Shown here piece after piece: positions 8,725 through 20,787 of a stretch of 64,000 bases of DNA. The position numbers were made by a program, and so were the translations under genes. The stretch lies in contig OZ007510.1 in assembly GCA_963931865.1 (NCBI GenBank), positions 12,983,981-13,047,980 of the forward strand. Direction: 5' to 3'. The stretch's first letter is position 1; each line of letters begins with the position of its first letter. The stretch is from Axinella damicornis. Its lineage: Eukaryota; Porifera; Demospongiae; Axinellida; Axinellidae. The notes beneath the pieces were generated by a model. It was not told the DNA's origin, did not search any database, and saw nothing but the letters and a program-made list of their open reading frames with translations.

Positions 8725-11700
8725 TTAAATATTGACTTTCATGTGCATGGGATGTAAGCTAGCAATAATCCCTATGTTTCTTGGAGAGAGTTTGGGGTCA
8801 AAAATAGGCCTCAATGTCACATTATACCCTGTGGGTGTGGTGTGTATAGTGGGTTTGCAAGAGAATTATCACTGGTGAGGACCTGAATTGCTTTTGCTTC
8901 TCACCTTGTTCATGCAAGTATGCTGTCCTGTCCAGCAGCATCAGGCTCTCCACACAGGGAGCAATGGTCAGGCGGAGCAGAAAGTAAACAGCAACCCTTT
9001 CCCATTGGGTCAGAAGCTGCCCTAGAGATGGCATGTCTGCAGGAGAAAAGACTTTTACCTACCCCACAACTCAAAACAAAAGATATAGTCACAAGCATGA
9101 GTCCAACAAACAAATTACGTAGCCTTACCTAGCGCAGTTTGGAGGCCTACTGACTGCAGCACAACTTGAGCATAGCTATATAACAGCGAATACAATAAGG
9201 TGAGCCAAGGTATCATGAAAGCGTGTGATAAGATAGCAGAACTTACTCGTCAAATGGGAGTTTCGAAGCTCTCTTGGTGAGTCTCACTTGACTCCTCCTA
9301 AGGCCAAGCTGTGGAACACCCATGGACACAACACACCGTTATGCCACAGCTGGCACAGCAGCAAGCTATACCATTCTCTAGTCTATAGACGCTAGCCCCT
9401 CTCCACCCAGCCAACTGGGTGGAGAGGGGCTAACAGCTAGACTGACCTTTCTCAAGACTGTCTCTACAGCTGCCCTGTAGCAGTGAATCCTCAAGTGTTC
9501 CGACTCACCTACAGTGAAAGTAGTGTACAAAATATGTGAGTGGGACAAGTATCCAGGCGAAGAACATATGAGGAATATGTACACTGCAGCCTCTCTCTGA
9601 AAGCCTCCAGAGCGTGACAAGCCACCTCCCTTGGCCTCATAGCTCAGACTGTGGCTGGGTAGCGACCTCACAAGCTCACTGAGAGGATACCCAATTTCTT
9701 GTGATGTCACTTGTGACGAAGTTTGAGCCAGGAGTGAGTGCTCAATACCTGAGGCAGTCTCACTTGTTCTGTCTTCGTCACTAAGACCTCCAGTTCCTGT
9801 ACCAGTCATGCTCGTCTGTGACTTGTTTGGTGCATGTAACAAGGAAGCTGTACTGTGACCGCAGGATTTCTGATACAGTGATGCTTCAGATACACCAGGT
9901 GGGCATGTGACTTTCATGTAACAGCAGCCAACAGAGACAAGGCCAACAATCTGGTCACAATGGCTGAACACTCGCAGCATAGTTGGCCCTAAGTCTCCAC
10001 AGGTGTGTAACCCAACAAGAATGAACTGTTTATCAACAGAGCCCTCAGCAGCTCCAACTGTGTGCTGCGCAGGGGAGGAGGGAGACAGAGGGCTACAAGC
10101 AGGGTTCACGACTCCCCCTCGTTGCAGCTGCATCATAAATTCAGTGGTTGTGATCCCGGGCTGGATCTAAGTGATACAACAAACGGTGGAAGACATTCAC
10201 CAGTGCAAGCATGGCACTATGACATACCACACTCTGTACGTGTCTCACACTTCCTTCACACTGAACAATGGACTCGGGCTCAGCACAGCACTGCTCTCTG
10301 GGGCTTCCCTCAGTCGTGCACCTGCTCCTCCTCTTAAGGTCCTTCATCACTTCACTGCAAACAAATGCACCACTGGATCAATTGCTCTCTTTGTATGTTG
10401 AGACGTGTATTTCTGTGTACCTATCATATTTAGCAGCTGTTGTAAGGTGGCACCCCACTGCTTCTACTGCTGTCACACTGAGCCCATAGTGAAAGGCCAG
10501 GTAGCGAGCAAGATGGCCCTGAAACACAGACTAATATGACTCACACAAGTAGCTATAGATGGTACCATAGGAATTTTGAAAGCTGTTAATTGGCATGTAG
10601 CTATCACACAGTATTACACTGTCTCAGGCCAAAATAGGTCACAAGTTTAATTCATTCCTGTTGGCCAGTTCCTATCTTCAACTGTTCCGCCCAGTTTGCA
10701 TTGCTTGCAGTATGGGAAAGCACTACTAGAGACAAAAGCCTAGGTTGGGCCTGGGAATGAGGCTTGCCAATCCAGAGATATCATAAACCACCATCCACTC
10801 TTGAGTCACTATACCTGTCCAGATCCAACATCCTACAGTGAAAGAAGTATAGGCAAGTTAAAGAGTTAAACTTGTGAGACCTTTTATCATTTATTGATTC
10901 TGCTTGAGCCTTGGAGGCCATCACGTATAAATAATGAATAATACCGTATATTATACACCTCATTATGGATCTTGTGCTCATTGTGGGACTTACAATTATA
11001 TTCTTGCACTTCGTTGACTGAGAGAGCTCAAAGATTACCTACAAACATACAAGTGGAATTGTGCTGAGTGGTCAGTTCACATATCTCCTATTGCCAATTG
11101 ACAAAATTTCAGTAGAGGTTTGGTTGTCTAACTGTTAAGGATGGGCATCATTATATCCTTGTTCCCAGGCCTTCCACAATTCCAGTTTTTGATCACTTGC
11201 AGTACTGAAAGCGATCAAAAGCTGGAGGTGTAGAAGGCCAGGGAACGAGGCTATGTCATCACCTTGGAAGCCTATCATGGTGAAATACTACAGACCTGTG
11301 CATACCTCTCCTAGTAGCTTGATTTCATGCTGCTTCTTTGGCTTGACGTGGCGCCTGAACAGGTGGTTGATACCGCTGACTTGTGACGGATTTAATGGTC
11401 TGGGGTCGTGAGGGCTGTTCCTTGGGTGCGTTGGGAGCGTTAAGGCACGGGCAGTGGCTGCAAACGCCAGCAGGGATAGAGGATAGACCTTGGTGCATCG
11501 TCTGGTCACCGGAAGTAAAAGAGAGAACACAGAGGTTGTAATACGGATGGTGGGTGTTACTAGCCAGCTATGAGAGTGAATAAAGAAAGATTGTGAGATC
11601 TATACAGCAACTACTTACTGGTCATAGCCTACTGATTCTAACCTTGGCATTCATATTACTGGGCAATGCCAATGGATCAATGCATAGCTCTAGTGACACG

Positions 11701-12385
11701 TACCTATGAGTGTTGCCTTGGTGATTGGGGCAGCTCAGCAGCAGCCAGCTGGCCTCCCCCAGGTTTATATCACCAAGGGCATCCCTCCATGTGGGGGGTA
11801 GCTTGTCCCAGTGCCTCTCTGTGAAGAACTCCTGCATAATTATGTAGTGTATGTATGTACATGCATGCGAACAGAAACACCAAGGTATCCTCACGTACAT
11901 CCCAGAATTGGCACATTATAGAAACCATTTTCTGCCAATTGTGGCACATTTTGACAGGATACGCATAGTCTCGTGCCCCCTCGCGGGGGTGTGCGGTCTG
12001 GGCACGAAACTAGGATACGCAGTAGATTTAAGCCAGCAAAAGTTCTGTTTGCTATATCCATGTACACTGCCACTGGGATATGTAGGAATGAGATATGAGA
12101 CTGGCTGGGATTTGCACCATATTGTAATCACCATGAATGGAACATTCAAATGATGTGCTGAATAGCTCTGAACCTACATGTACCTTCCAGTGTTTTTATG
12201 AAAATCGTTTCTTGTCACATTTGTATGATTATGGTCTACCTGCTACCCCAAAATTCCAGGGACATTCCCTCTGATCCCCATCTCCTGACCATAATAGGCC
12301 TACATTGACTTACTATCATATAAGTATCCAGGAGCCACTGATACTTTGTCAGAAAATGAGCCAAGCTTCTCAGCCGCTGATCCAT
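8725..12385 (-). CDS. METTL25B: METTL25B/RRNAD1-type methyltransferase-like protein, 13 exons, one frameshift
   Basis: Phase-consistent exons on the minus strand: 12385-12314, 11831-11704, 11501-11306, 11038-10994, 10832-10815 (18 bases), 10518-10421, 10354-10228, 10166-9583, 9508-9447, 9308-9247, 9175-9129, 9036-8905, 8828-8725. All use GT-AG. The protein would be about 557 residues; from memory human METTL25B is about 475. The SAM-binding motif DVGSGQ is the 18-base micro-exon, followed by GHLARYLAFHYGLSVTAVEA. Other family blocks are KPKKQHEIK, VGLHTCGDLGP, VGCCYMK, HCYRAAVETVLRK, MLLDRTAYLHEQG and IFDPKLSPRNIG. The start is the ATG opening MDQRLRSLAHFL. Exon 8 has an extra A in the AA at 9631-9632; removing it restores the family block REVACHALEAF and the phase into exon 9. 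The copy is therefore either newly broken or carries a sequence error. Exon 8 is enlarged by a low-complexity insert between the CCYMK and GYPLS blocks. Confidence 0.87.
9391..9433. mobile_element. Short hairpin element (CTAGCCCCTCTCCACC)
   Basis: GCTAGCCCCTCTCCACCCA is followed after a 6-base loop by TGGGTGGAGAGGGGCTAA. It lies in a METTL25B intron. A relative with the same stem is at 21405-21477. Confidence 0.6.
11156..11253. mobile_element. MITE of the CCTCGTTCCCAGGC family
   Basis: Terminal repeats CCTTGTTCCCAGGCCTTC and GAAGGCCAGGGAACGAGGC surround an inner palindrome around GATCACTTGCAGTACTGAAAGCGATC. It lies inside a METTL25B intron. The family has about ten copies in the window. Confidence 0.75.
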
Positions 12386-12476
12386 CGCTCTGATGCGCAT
12401 GCACCCGCAGTCTTTAGCTCCACCCCGTACGTACTGCCTAGATGCCAACCCTCGAGGCGCGCGCCCCTGGTTTGCT

Positions 12477-12521
12477 TAGTCTCGTTCCCAGACCTCGACC
12501 TCCCCTCGGAACGAGAGACTA
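12477..12521. mobile_element. MITE family copy, minimal form
   Basis: TAGTCTCGTTCC and GGAACGAGAGACTA face each other across about 20 bases. It lies just upstream of the METTL25B start. Confidence 0.6.
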
Positions 12522-12679
12522 TGGTTCGCAGAGTAGTGCGTGGACGACATTTCACTGCCAACCCCTTCGAGCAGAAAGTGTTCGACTCTCGCAAACATGT
12601 TCACTTATAGACCGAAGACAGTCGAGCAACAGAGCTACAGCAAACGTAGAAAGAGGTAGCATTTGGTGCTGCAATCCCT

Positions 12680-13930
12680 CGATCTGAACAAGGCCACTCA
12701 TATATACATGGTCTGGATGGGATACAGCAAAGTGTCTCCATGTTGCAGCACCTGCAATTGCTGGATGCTTAAGCTACAGTATCTATTCAACCTGAGCTTG
12801 GTAGCTAGATGGTGTGTTCCCCCAAGGATTGGAAAACTGTGAGGGTCACTGCACGTGAGGAGAGAGCCTGGGACCGAGGCTACACTGCACCCACCTTCAA
12901 ATATACCTTAGCAACTACTGGCAAGATATAATATATAAGAGATATTGGATGGTAGTTACTCAAGTCCAACCTGTTTCCAGGAGCAACTGCCACTGGTATG
13001 TGGGCAGCTCCACAAACACAGCTACTGACAATTGAGCTCCCAATCTGGATTCTGTCCTGGACACTCAACACAAGATCTAATACTGACTGGAGTGTCCATA
13101 GATATTGTGGGCACCTTGTTCATTGACCTGTCTAAAGCATTGGACTCAACACACCACCAACTGCTGCTGTCAAAACTGGATGGTGCTGAACTTGCCTGGT
13201 TCCAGAGTTACTCTTTTGTTCTATAAAGTTTGTACAGTAGCTATGGGGCATACAATAGCAATCAAGTGCATACCCAACTATAATACAGTTATATGCAGCA
13301 CAAAGTAACTACAGTACAACAGCAAATTCAATAAGGTCTAGTATATGGTACTTGTATGATCGCATGCAGTGTGTCAGCATAAATTGGTGAAGCAAGATCC
13401 TCCCTCAGGCCAATCAGCAGCGGAGTCCCCCAGGGCTCAATTCTGGCCACCTATAGTTCATGATCTACCAGCTGAGATCATGACATGCATATATATGTGA
13501 GACTCAACTGTAAGCGGATGACACCATTCTATACTGTCATGAGATGAGGTGAGAAAGAAGCTGACTGTGGGCTTTCAAACAGCAAACCAATTGTGGTTTC
13601 AAGAAAACTAAACCTCAAGAAAACCCACACAATGTTCCTGGGAGGGAGAAGAGACAATGTGAGTTTGAGCACCCACACATTGAGCATGATGGGCGACCAG
13701 CCTCTTAGGAATGAACAAACTGTTTGGTGTGTTCATGGATGACAAACTCAATTTGAAGCATGCAGCATATTGACAGTGTACATGGCTAAGAAAGCTGGCA
13801 GGAATCTCGGTATACTCAGGAGAGTGAGTAAGCACCTGCCAATTAATGAAGACAAGGAGATGCTCTTCAATTGCAATAGTGCTCCCCGAGCATTGTACAT
13901 ATCTGTGAATGCAGTACCCCCTTAATTCTT
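12680..13930 (+). pseudogene. Dead CR1/Jockey-like reverse transcriptase with an inverted inner segment
   Basis: Plus-strand remnants appear in the expected order: LNKATH...LDGIQQ near 12687 (the family's NKATGPDGI block), CSPKDWKTVRVT near 12817, then QSGFCPGHSTQDLI near 13040, TLFIDLSKALDSTHHQLL near 13111, SGVPQGSIL near 13418, and a decayed thumb region to about 13900. The fingers block that belongs between the second and third, DLSNYHPISL...LPVVAKVY, is present but on the minus strand (about 12890-12990). Frameshifts and stops are frequent. The retroelement at 54.2 kb shows the normal order for comparison. No poly-A or simple tail was located. Confidence 0.75.
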
Positions 13931-14785
13931 TCTTTCAATATTCATACTTATCTTAGTGTATAAGACTTGTATTGTGTATTTCCTGTGAAATTAAGCAGGG
14001 TCACCAGATATATCAGCAGCCACATGTCGAAGGGGCTACCCTGTCAAAATATAGTTTCATCACCATCATCATCACTGCATGTGCTGTATAAATGTTTGGG
14101 AGTTGACATTATGGGAGTTGACATTCTGAGATAAACGTTCACATCTTCACCTAATGTGTGCCCAGTTTGCAGCCTTCATAGAAATCTGTACAGTGACGAT
14201 GCTCTTCTGCCAGCTGGTAAAATTATCTGATTGATCCAGAAGATCCTGTTGCATGTACATCACTCCAGGTGCATGAGGGGCGTACAGGACTGGCACCACA
14301 CCCCCAGTTGTGCCAGCACCGCCGGGTACAATTCCATACATAGGGTGGCCAGTGGGTGTGGCATAGAACCACACCCACACCTCCTGCTGGTGGTAGTGAG
14401 GCTCCTTGGATAGTAGGTGGCATTGTCTCTGCAGTGGTTTAAGAATCCCAGATGAGCTCCCACTCTCAGAGGTGGTGCTCAAGTCAAGTCCTGATAACAG
14501 GTTGAGAGGGAATGACAGGGAGGGTCAATGAAATAATTATTAGAGCTGTGACCAATAATCAAATAATTGCTCAATATCAAGATCTTAGACCAATTATTAT
14601 TGGTGGTAAAATATCAATTATTGAAATCTGCTTGTGAGTATGTTAGCGAGCACAATAAAGGGAACAGAAAATGCAATAGTTCAATACTTTAAACTTGTAG
14701 CAAACTATACTATTGTGTATTCATACACTATACTTTTGTGTATTCATGGTGTATCGTAGGAAACTCACATTGTAGCTTAAACGTA

Positions 14786-17538
14786 CAGAGGGGTAGGAGC
14801 AGGGGGGCAAGGGGTGCAAGTGCACCCCCACTTTTTTCCCTGGGGGTGCATTGCACCCCCACTTTTCCTGGAGAAAAATTTATCTATTTACAGGAATTTA
14901 GTAAAGTAATTTTGAAACTTACCAAGCACATGGTCAAATTTTGAAGTATAGACTATTGGTAGACTTCAGATTCTAGGGCTAAGTTTTGTATTATTCTAGC
15001 TAGATGGCCACCAAGCGGCCATCTCAGTCTCGGATAACTGCTTTTATCTCAAGAACTAAAAGACCAGCTTTGAATGAAGACTCCTCAGACTCAGAGGAAG
15101 ATATCGAAACTAACAGCACTTGTGCGACTGAATCAGAACAGGTATCAACATGTAATGAATCTGCTTGCACTGCAGACTGCTGTATAGATTTGACTAAAAT
15201 TTACCAACCAACCAACAAGGTTGTGTTAGAAAGCCTTTTCAATCAGCGTAATTTTCGTTCCGAATGGTTCAAGCAGTACCCATGGTTGACAGTCTGTTTA
15301 ACTAAAAGGAAAGTGTTTTGCTTACCTTGTCGATACATTTTTGTGAACAAATTGCTAACTTTTAGCAAGAATTGCAGTCCAGCCTTCATACAAGATGGAT
15401 TTAATAATTGGAGGAAGGCTACAAAGAGGTTCCACGATCATGAAGGTAGTCTCAGTCATCAAGAAGCCGAAATGAAGATGATTGCATTAGAGCGACCAGC
15501 ATTACCTCAGCTTTTTAACGATCAGATCCGTCAGCAACAACAAAGCAGGAGAAAGTCTCTACTCACACAATTGTCTTGTTTGAGGTACCTACTGCGACAA
15601 GGTCTTGCTATCCGGGGTCACAATGATGATCGACAAGGGAACCTGAAGCAGCTTTTATTGATGATGTCCCACGAAACAGATTCGTCAATTGTTGACTGGC
15701 TTAGAGAAAAGAATTAGCTACATGTCTCCCGATATAGTTAATGAACAAATAACAATGCTGGGACAGTCAGTGTTGAGGACCTTGCTCAGCACAATGAAGA
15801 GGACTGATCCATGCTGGTATGCAGTAATTGCTGATGAAGCTACTGATGTAAGGAGTAGAGAGCAGCTGAATTTGTCCTGGCGTTGGGTGAATGATGAATA
15901 TGATGTAAGTGAGGATCCTGTTGGCCTTTTTGTGCTTCCAAACACCACTGCAGACACTATAACTTCTGTGATCAAAGATCTCCTCATTAGATGTAATATG
16001 CCTTTGTCACTTTGCAGAGGACAAGCGTATGATGGGGCTGCGACTATGCAAGGCGTTAGGAAAGGTGTTGCAACCCAGATACGAAGAGAAAACCCAGCCG
16101 CTCTACCAGTGCATTGTTTTGCTCATTCCCTAAATCTTTGTTTACAAGATGCAGGTAGACAAATCCTTTCATTAAGGGATTCTCTTGACACTGTACGAGA
16201 AATAGGAAAGCTCATCAAGTTCTCACCTAAAAGATCTCATTTATTCAATCAAAAGTTGATCGAGGCTGACTCCGAATCAGTCGTAACCATCAAATCACTT
16301 TCCACAACAAGATGGACGGCCAGAACCAGTGCAATTGAAGCAGTGCTAAAAGACTATCCAATTCTGATGGAAACAATGACTGAAATCAACAACACAACAC
16401 ATGATGAGTATGGATTGAAAGCTGCTGGTATTTTGGCTTCACTGGAGAAGTTTAGTACTCTATTTGGGCTTAAGCTTGGCTATATTCTCTTTGCAGCAGC
16501 TGAGCAAGTGTCAAAGAGTCTTCAAGCGAAAGACACTACACTTCAAGAGGCGTTATCATCAGTTAACTTGGCTGCTTCTTTCTATAGAAGACAGAGGACA
16601 GTTGAGGCTTTTGATAGGTTTTATGATGATGTAGTCGCTATGACTGAAGATCTAAACATAGGGGAACCTGTTCTTCCACGTCAGAGAAGACCTCCAGCAA
16701 GAATCGATAGTGGTAGTGAACCCCATCGATTTTCATCTCCTCGTGAATACTACCGTCGCTTGTACTATGAGGCTTGTGACTTGCTTTTGAGAGAATTAAA
16801 TGACAGGTTTGAACAGAAAGAGCTCCTACCACAGGTTTTATGTTTGGAGACTGTGCTCTTGAAGGCAGCAAATGGAGAGAACTATGATGATGAATTCCAA
16901 AGTCTCGAAGACACTTGTTACGCCCCAGACCTTGAATTCAGTGATTTGAAAAAGCAACTTCCCCTACTTGTAGATGTTGCTAAGAAAGGTCCTGTACGCA
17001 AGGTAACATCCATTCGAACTATTTGTGATGCCATGAATGAAACCCCATCCTATAAGAGAATATTATCAGAAATACACAAAGTTTTGAGACTTTATTTAGT
17101 TGTTCCAGTTACTTCGGCCACTTCCGAAAGAACATTTTCCGTCCTTAAACGTCTGCTTGTTTACCTACGATCCACAATGACTGAAATGTGTCTTAACAAT
17201 TGTCTACTTGTACATGTACATAAAGACCTAACTGATGCGTTAAACTTGGAGGACATTGCTAAAGAATTTGTTGCTTGTAATGTGGAGAGAAGGCGGCATT
17301 TTGGTTCTTTTTCATGATAAACTGTACTAGTGTTTGAAATTTAGATGTTTGTAAAACACAGTTGTTTGGTCTCAAAATCGCCCCAGAATCGCTCTCAGAG
17401 CACCAAATTTTGCAAAATTTTCTGGGGGGGGCATGCCCCCAGACCCCCCTAGCAGGGCACGTTCCTACGGAACGTGCACGGACGCTTCGCCTCCGGGATT
17501 CTTTGCCCCCCCACTTTTTACTACTTCCTACCCCTCTG
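14786..17538 (+). mobile_element. hAT transposon, 2753 bases, 5-base target duplication
   Basis: The terminal inverted repeats are CAGAGGGGTAGGAGCAG on the left and the complement of CTACTTCCTACCCCTCTG on the right. They are flanked by ACGTA direct repeats (14781-14785 and 17539-17543). Subterminal hairpins are clear: TGCACCCCCA motifs near 14815-14870 and the perfect GCACGTTCC/GGAACGTGC stem at 17457-17477. The element encodes one transposase on the plus strand and lies in an intron of the minus-strand coiled-coil gene. Confidence 0.9.
15004..17317 (+). pseudogene. hAT-family transposase (TTF-type finger), one frameshift
   Basis: The N-terminal part (15004-15717) has an acidic serine-rich leader, then a TTF-type zinc-finger region (VFCLPCRYIF) and GHNDDRQGNL. 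After a one-base loss in the GAGAAAAGAATT stretch at about 15705-15715, translation continues in the next frame from about 15719 to 17317. The second part has the RNase H-like core: IADEATD (first acidic residue), GQAYDGAATM (second), HCFAHSLNLC, and the C-terminal SATSERTFSVLKRL dimerisation motif carrying the third acidic residue. All three catalytic positions are present. The combined length, about 770 residues, is typical of this ZMYM1-like hAT branch. Only the frameshift stops it from being an intact gene. Confidence 0.88.
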
Positions 17539-18000
17539 ACGTATGTTGTAATACTTGGTGGTATGTACATATTTTGAGCTCAATGAAGCATCGCTACATA
17601 CATCATATGCCTCCACAAAATTTGACCAATAATCGGATAATCGGCAATTATTTAACATTCAATAATCAGTGTTGATTCAAGGGCCAATATCACTGCTACC
17701 TTACCATGCCCAAAAGAGCAGCAAATGAGTCACTTGACGTCCTAGTCTCCTGAACTTCACCCTTTGGAGCTGGCTGGACTGGATTTACTGGTACGACTTG
17801 CTGAGCTTGTTTGACTGGGGGCGTACTCTTCTTTCCTGAAGCCCCAGTGAGGGACATGCCAGTGAACAAACCCAGCAGCTCTGAGCTCTGTGGGAGATGA
17901 TGATGTGATATGTAATGTGTACTCTAATATAGGTAACCTCCTCCCTGCTCCACGTATTGAGTCAGAGAGAAAGGGCAGGCAGATCAGTTGGGATTGGAGA

Positions 18001-18195
18001 GCATGGGGACAAGGCTCATGGGAGAGCCTGGGGACAAGACTCCCGGGAGAGCCTGGGGACGAGGCTCCAGGGAGAGCCTGGGGACAAGACTCCCGGGAGA
18101 GCCTGGGGACGAGGCTCCAGGGAGAGCCTGGGGACAAGACTTCCGGGAGAGTCTGGGGACGAGGTCCCCAGGAGAGCCTGGGGATAAGACTGCAA
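18001..18195. repeat. 25-base minisatellite
   Basis: About eight units of AGCCTGGGGAC(A/G)AG(A/G)CTCC(C/A)GGGAG. Two alternating variants (ACAAGACTCCCGGGAG and ACGAGGCTCCAGGGAG) suggest expansion as a 50-base dimer. Confidence 0.85.
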
Positions 18196-18252
18196 CCACT
18201 AATCAAGGCAGGCCCCACAGCGTGCAAGCACCCAAGTAGACCAGGAAGTCTA

Positions 18253-18299
18253 TAGCCTCGTTCCCAGGCCATTTCTCCTATGGCCTGGGAATGAGGCTA
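18253..18299. mobile_element. MITE family copy
   Basis: TAGCCTCGTTCCCAGGCCAT and ATGGCCTGGGAATGAGGCTA form the inverted ends, with almost no interior. Confidence 0.7.
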
Positions 18300-18313
18300 A
18301 TGGCCAACTAGTT

Positions 18314-18403
18314 TAGCCGAGTTCCCAGGCCACTCCCAGCTTTCCGTCACTTGCAGTACGGTGCAAGCGACGACAACTGGGCAGGGGTGTGGGAACAAGG
18401 CTA
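18314..18403. mobile_element. MITE family copy with inner palindrome
   Basis: The ends are TAGCCGAGTTCCCAGGC and GTGGGAACAAGGCTA. The centre has CGTCACTTGCAGTACGGTGCAAGCGACG, the inner stem typical of the longer members. Confidence 0.75.
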
Positions 18404-18803
18404 CTACTAAACTTGAAGCCATTATGCACCATTCTGCATCTCTCCTATTTTTTTCCCATCACCCATATTATTCTCCATGCAGTTTAGGACCAGCATCCAA
18501 AGACAAGAGCCACAAAATACATTATCGACATACACGTATATACTTACAGATGCACGTGGGGCTCTCAAGAGAAACGCACCTGTCGACCCTGAACTAGTGC
18601 TTGGTACTAGATTGAGATCTACAGCCACTGCTCAACATCGACATGATAGAGTTCAAAGCTGAAAACCTGCAGAGTAATCCTGCCTTATTCCTGGTGATGC
18701 ACTAGGCCTACATGTATTATTAATATGCCGGCATAAGCTGACATCTAGCCTGGAGAGCTGAGGTTGGAGTCAACGGAGTGAGAAATAATGAAACCCAGGT
18801 TCT

Positions 18804-18915
18804 AGCTGGGATTTCAACCCGGGATCCAGCAGGGATTCAAACCTGGGATCCAGCTGGGATTCAAACCTGGGATCCAGCTGGGATTCAAACCTGGGGATCC
18901 AGCTGGGAACCAAAC
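18804..18915. repeat. 24-base minisatellite
   Basis: About five units of GGGATCCAGCTGGGATTCAAACCT with small changes. Confidence 0.8.
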
Positions 18916-20039
18916 TCACTCAAGGTCTCCAACTGATTCTCGCTCTCCCTTAAACTGGAGCAAACTAGGACAGGCTGAGCTAGGTGTGTTCTGTACCTCT
19001 TCTGGTGGCATTTCGGCCACTTGCCGCTGGCCTTCCTCCAGGCTCGTTGTCCATGCCCCCTGTCCCTAGGTCCAGGATCCTCCCGGTCACTACTCTGGTA
19101 CCGGTAGGAGCAGCTGCTGATAAGATGGCCGATCTCTGAGTTGCCTCTGCTGTCAGTTGCCTCAAGATCTGGAAGTAGTGCATGTGTGTTCTGGTTTTGC
19201 TGGCACTAAGAGCTGCTGTCAACCACAAATTGCATTATGCAGTATTCAACGTGTGTGCGCACACACGCACACACACACACACTCACTCCCCACCTAAAAA
19301 CATACACCATGCTCCCCCCTCTCTCCTACACACACATTTCCCACACCAAGCATTCCCTTGGGCTTCTGTAAAAGCCAACTGCCAGATCACCCGGATCACC
19401 AAAAATGCCATCCCAAAAAAGAACGGTCAATTCATTAAGTATGCACGCTGGCGCGGCAATTAGCACTTGTATGTACGACCGGCCACATGCACAGCTAAAA
19501 TGATTGCTTCAAACTTTACAGTCGCCTCCTGGTATCGACGACTCACTGTGCAGGGGAGTACAAACACATTCTGGATGACTGCCAATACCCCAGTTTAATA
19601 GCAGCTGCACCGAATCAGGGAGTCTTTAAAAGTCATAGACTTGACCAAGTATAGTTAGTTACTAGCTATGCAGTACACACTGTGTACGCAGAGCAGTCTA
19701 GCCACACAAGCCTGGGACTCTCAATCATAGGCCTGCCAAGTTCAGCGAGTCAACAGACATGATCGCTACTAACCTGTGGTTATTATTGTGCCAGTGCTGT
19801 GTCTTAGAGGCGTTAACGGTCTATCCAGCAACCAACGATGACGGCAAGTCCAGGCCGCGCTGCCGGTGACGCTCCCATTCGGTAGCTTGTAGTGAAACAC
19901 CATGATAACCCACACTAAGTTATCTAGCAACTCGCACTACATAACGACACATGCTGACATGCTAAAGCAAGCAATGGCGACTTTTTTGGTGATCCGGCAG
20001 TCCGGCTTTTACACAAGCCCCATTCCCCTCACCCACACT

Positions 20040-20280
20040 TCCCCAAACATACACCTCCACCTATAGCTCCCACACCATACACTCCACTCTCCCCTCACAC
20101 ACACACACCTCCCATACCACACACACCTTTCCTACACCATACACTCCCCCTTCCTCCCCCACACGTCCATACAAACACCTCTCTATCACAACACATTCCC
20201 CCTATCCCCACACCCCCACACATACATGCACCACTCCCACACGTACCACACACTCCCCCTCTCCTCCACTCATACATGTA
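20040..20280. repeat. CA-rich, C-rich low-complexity tract
   Basis: Irregular CACACAC and CTCCCC runs occupy most of this intronic stretch. No gene is seen in it. A shorter CA run is at 19255-19285. Confidence 0.7.
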
Positions 20281-20600
20281 CCTTGGTGGCCTTGGCCTTG
20301 ATGCTGGAATGTGCGGAGGATGTGAGACCACTCAGCTCGTTGAGAGTGAGGTCCAGGAAGGAGAGGATGTCCGGGACATCAGAGTGGAGGAGAGCCTCCA
20401 ACATAAACAGTGTCCTCTGCAAGAGGAACGGGAATTGTTTCCATAGTGTGCCTTTCCAGCCAATCACAAGACAGGATTATTGGGGACAAAGAAAACCTCA
20501 ACTTGGCCACAGCCCATCACGAAGAACCCCAGCTATCGAGCTAGCTGCTCAGGAAGTTCGGGGCGGAGAATAGAGAGGATCTAGTACATGTCCTGCGCTA

Positions 20601-20787
20601 TAGTCTCGTTCCCAGACCCTCAATAGTCAATACATTCTGTAGTCTTGGTCCCGGCACAGATCGCTTCCAGTATCACGCGCAGGGAAGGAGGGTCTCCTCA
20701 CGTGTGATACTGGAAGCGATCCGCGCTGGGGTTGGTTTGGGTCTGGGCCGAGACTATACATTCTGAGGGGGTCTGGACACGAGACTA
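20601..20787. mobile_element. MITE family copy, ~187 bases, long inner stem
   Basis: It starts TAGTCTCGTTCCCAGACCC and ends GGTCTGGACACGAGACTA. Inside, GATCGCTTCCAGTATCACG pairs with CGTGTGATACTGGAAGCGATC. It appears nested: a second TAGTCT...GACTA pair lies within. Confidence 0.7.

Noticed and set aside
14538..14640. AT-rich palindromic stretch (CCAATAATCAAATAATTG and similar near 17630 and 21300)
   Set aside because: Probably a further MITE family (ATTAGAGCTGT / ACAGCTCTAA ends), but the copies are too broken here to set borders.
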